Below, piece by piece: positions 5,853-6,461 of a DNA stretch of 6,461 bases (the stretch's first letter is position 1; every line of letters starts with the position of its first letter). This DNA comes from Deltaproteobacteria bacterium (GTDB lineage Bacteria; Myxococcota_A; Polyangia; JAAYKL01), in NCBI GenBank assembly GCA_011389755.1, contig JAABTR010000443.1, positions 1 to 6,461 of the forward strand, in the 5' to 3' direction. The notes beneath the pieces are model-generated. The model worked only from the letters and a program-made list of their open reading frames with translations, had not been told where the DNA came from and searched no databases. The translations under genes and the position numbers were made by a program.

Positions 5853-6461
5853 TTAGCGCACCACGCTCCACCGGCACACGTCGCTGCAACCGGTCTGCCC
5901 GTCGCACTCTTCGCCGAACTCCTCGCTGATCCGCCCGTCGCCGCAGTACGGCGCGTCGCGGCAGGTCACGTCACACAGGCCCTGCCCGTATGGGTCGACC
6001 TTGTTGTCAGCGCCCGCGTCGCACTGCTCGGTGCCGTTTTTCTCGCCATCGCCGCAGTAGTCCGCGAGCTCGCAATCGGGGCTGCAGGTGCCGTAGCTGC
6101 CGTCGTTAACGCCGTCGTCGCACTCTTCGCCTGCGTCGCGGACGCCGTTGCCGCACCGCACCCGGCAGGTGGTGTCGCAGTTGCTCGCGGCGGTCCCGTT
6201 TTGGTCGCCGGCGTCGCACTCCTCCCCGTCGTCCAGCTTGCCGTCCCCGCAGGAGGGCAGCTCGATCCACGCGCTGCAGTCGAGCTCGCACGAGCCGGGC
6301 GCGCCGCTGTTCACACCGTCGTCGCAGCCCTCGCCGTCGGTCACGGTCTTGTCGCCGCAGTAGCGCACGGGCTTGCAGATGCTCGTGCACAAGCCCTCGC
6401 CGTCCGCCACGTATCCTGTGGACACGTTTGAGGCGCCCTCGTCGCACATTTCCCCGGCAGA
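5853..6461 (-). CDS. DUF4215 / Myxococcus cysteine-rich repeat protein, 5' end outside window
   Basis: The visible 202 residues are the C-terminal part of a disulfide-rich, presumably exported protein. The frame stays open to the window edge (S-A-G-E-M-C-D-E-G), so the ATG at 6449 is inside a repeat and is not the start. One partial and five full units are seen, each with C-G-D/N-x, then G/E-E/G-x-C-D-x-G, then a C-x(2-4)-C pair: CGDKTVTDGEGCDDG, CGDGKLDDGEECDAG, CGNGVRDAGEECDDG, CGDGEKNGTEQCDAG and CGDGRISEEFGEECD. This is the DUF4215 / myxobacterial disulfide repeat. The protein is very acidic, and Asp clusters could bind calcium (inference). It ends shortly after the last repeat (CRWSVVR), with no membrane helix or sorting tail, so it would be secreted or anchored by its unseen N-terminus. 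Adhesion or matrix roles are guesses. Confidence 0.92.
   Translation of the reverse strand, partial: SAGEMCDEGASNVSTGYVADGEGLCTSICKPVRYCGDKTVTDGEGCDDGVNSGAPGSCELDCSAWIELPSCGDGKLDDGEECDAGDQNGTAASNCDTTCRVRCGNGVRDAGEECDDGVNDGSYGTCSPDCELADYCGDGEKNGTEQCDAGADNKVDPYGQGLCDVTCRDAPYCGDGRISEEFGEECDGQTGCSDVCRWSVVR

Noticed and set aside
6447..6449. ATG as the start of the DUF4215 protein
   Set aside because: It lies within a repeat (GEMCDEG) and the frame remains open to the window edge, so the gene is partial.

Overview
The window looks like chromosomal DNA from a GC-rich, Gram-negative bacterium with complex signalling, most likely a myxobacterium or relative (Myxococcota / former Deltaproteobacteria). 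The grounds are a DUF4215-type cysteine-rich repeat protein, a transmembrane Ser/Thr kinase fused to a long WD40 array, a lipoprotein beta-propeller behind a sigma-54-like promoter, and strong GC bias. This placement is inferred from gene content; there is no rRNA or other phylogenetic marker here.

Layout. On the + strand, a sigma-54-type -24/-12 element (33-48) and an approximately 117-nt leader holding palindromes precede a lipoprotein gene (177-1574) predicted to encode a beta-propeller. Its stop codon touches a pair of REP-like hairpins (1575-1650) that fill the short gap between two convergent genes. On the - strand, read right to left, come: the 3' part of a secreted-type DUF4215 protein (5853-6461, cut by the window edge); a 121-bp gap; a small three-helix DUF4190-like membrane protein (5294-5731) whose ribosome binding site lies inside a hairpin; and, 29 bp further on, a 1201-residue membrane Ser/Thr kinase (1659-5264). 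The kinase has a complete catalytic domain, one transmembrane helix and 14 WD40 repeats.

How the genes may work together (inference). The small membrane protein and the kinase are probably co-transcribed. By topology the kinase domain is cytoplasmic and the two seven-bladed propellers are periplasmic, so the kinase could read a protein or ligand in the envelope and signal inward. The convergent lipoprotein is also a predicted propeller in the envelope, and may be functionally related or simply a neighbour. No mobile element, CRISPR array, tRNA or rRNA was seen. The points most worth a second look are the sigma-54 promoter, the 7+7 layout of the kinase sensor, the REP-like pair with its GTAG foot, and the hairpin that covers the ribosome binding site of the small membrane protein.
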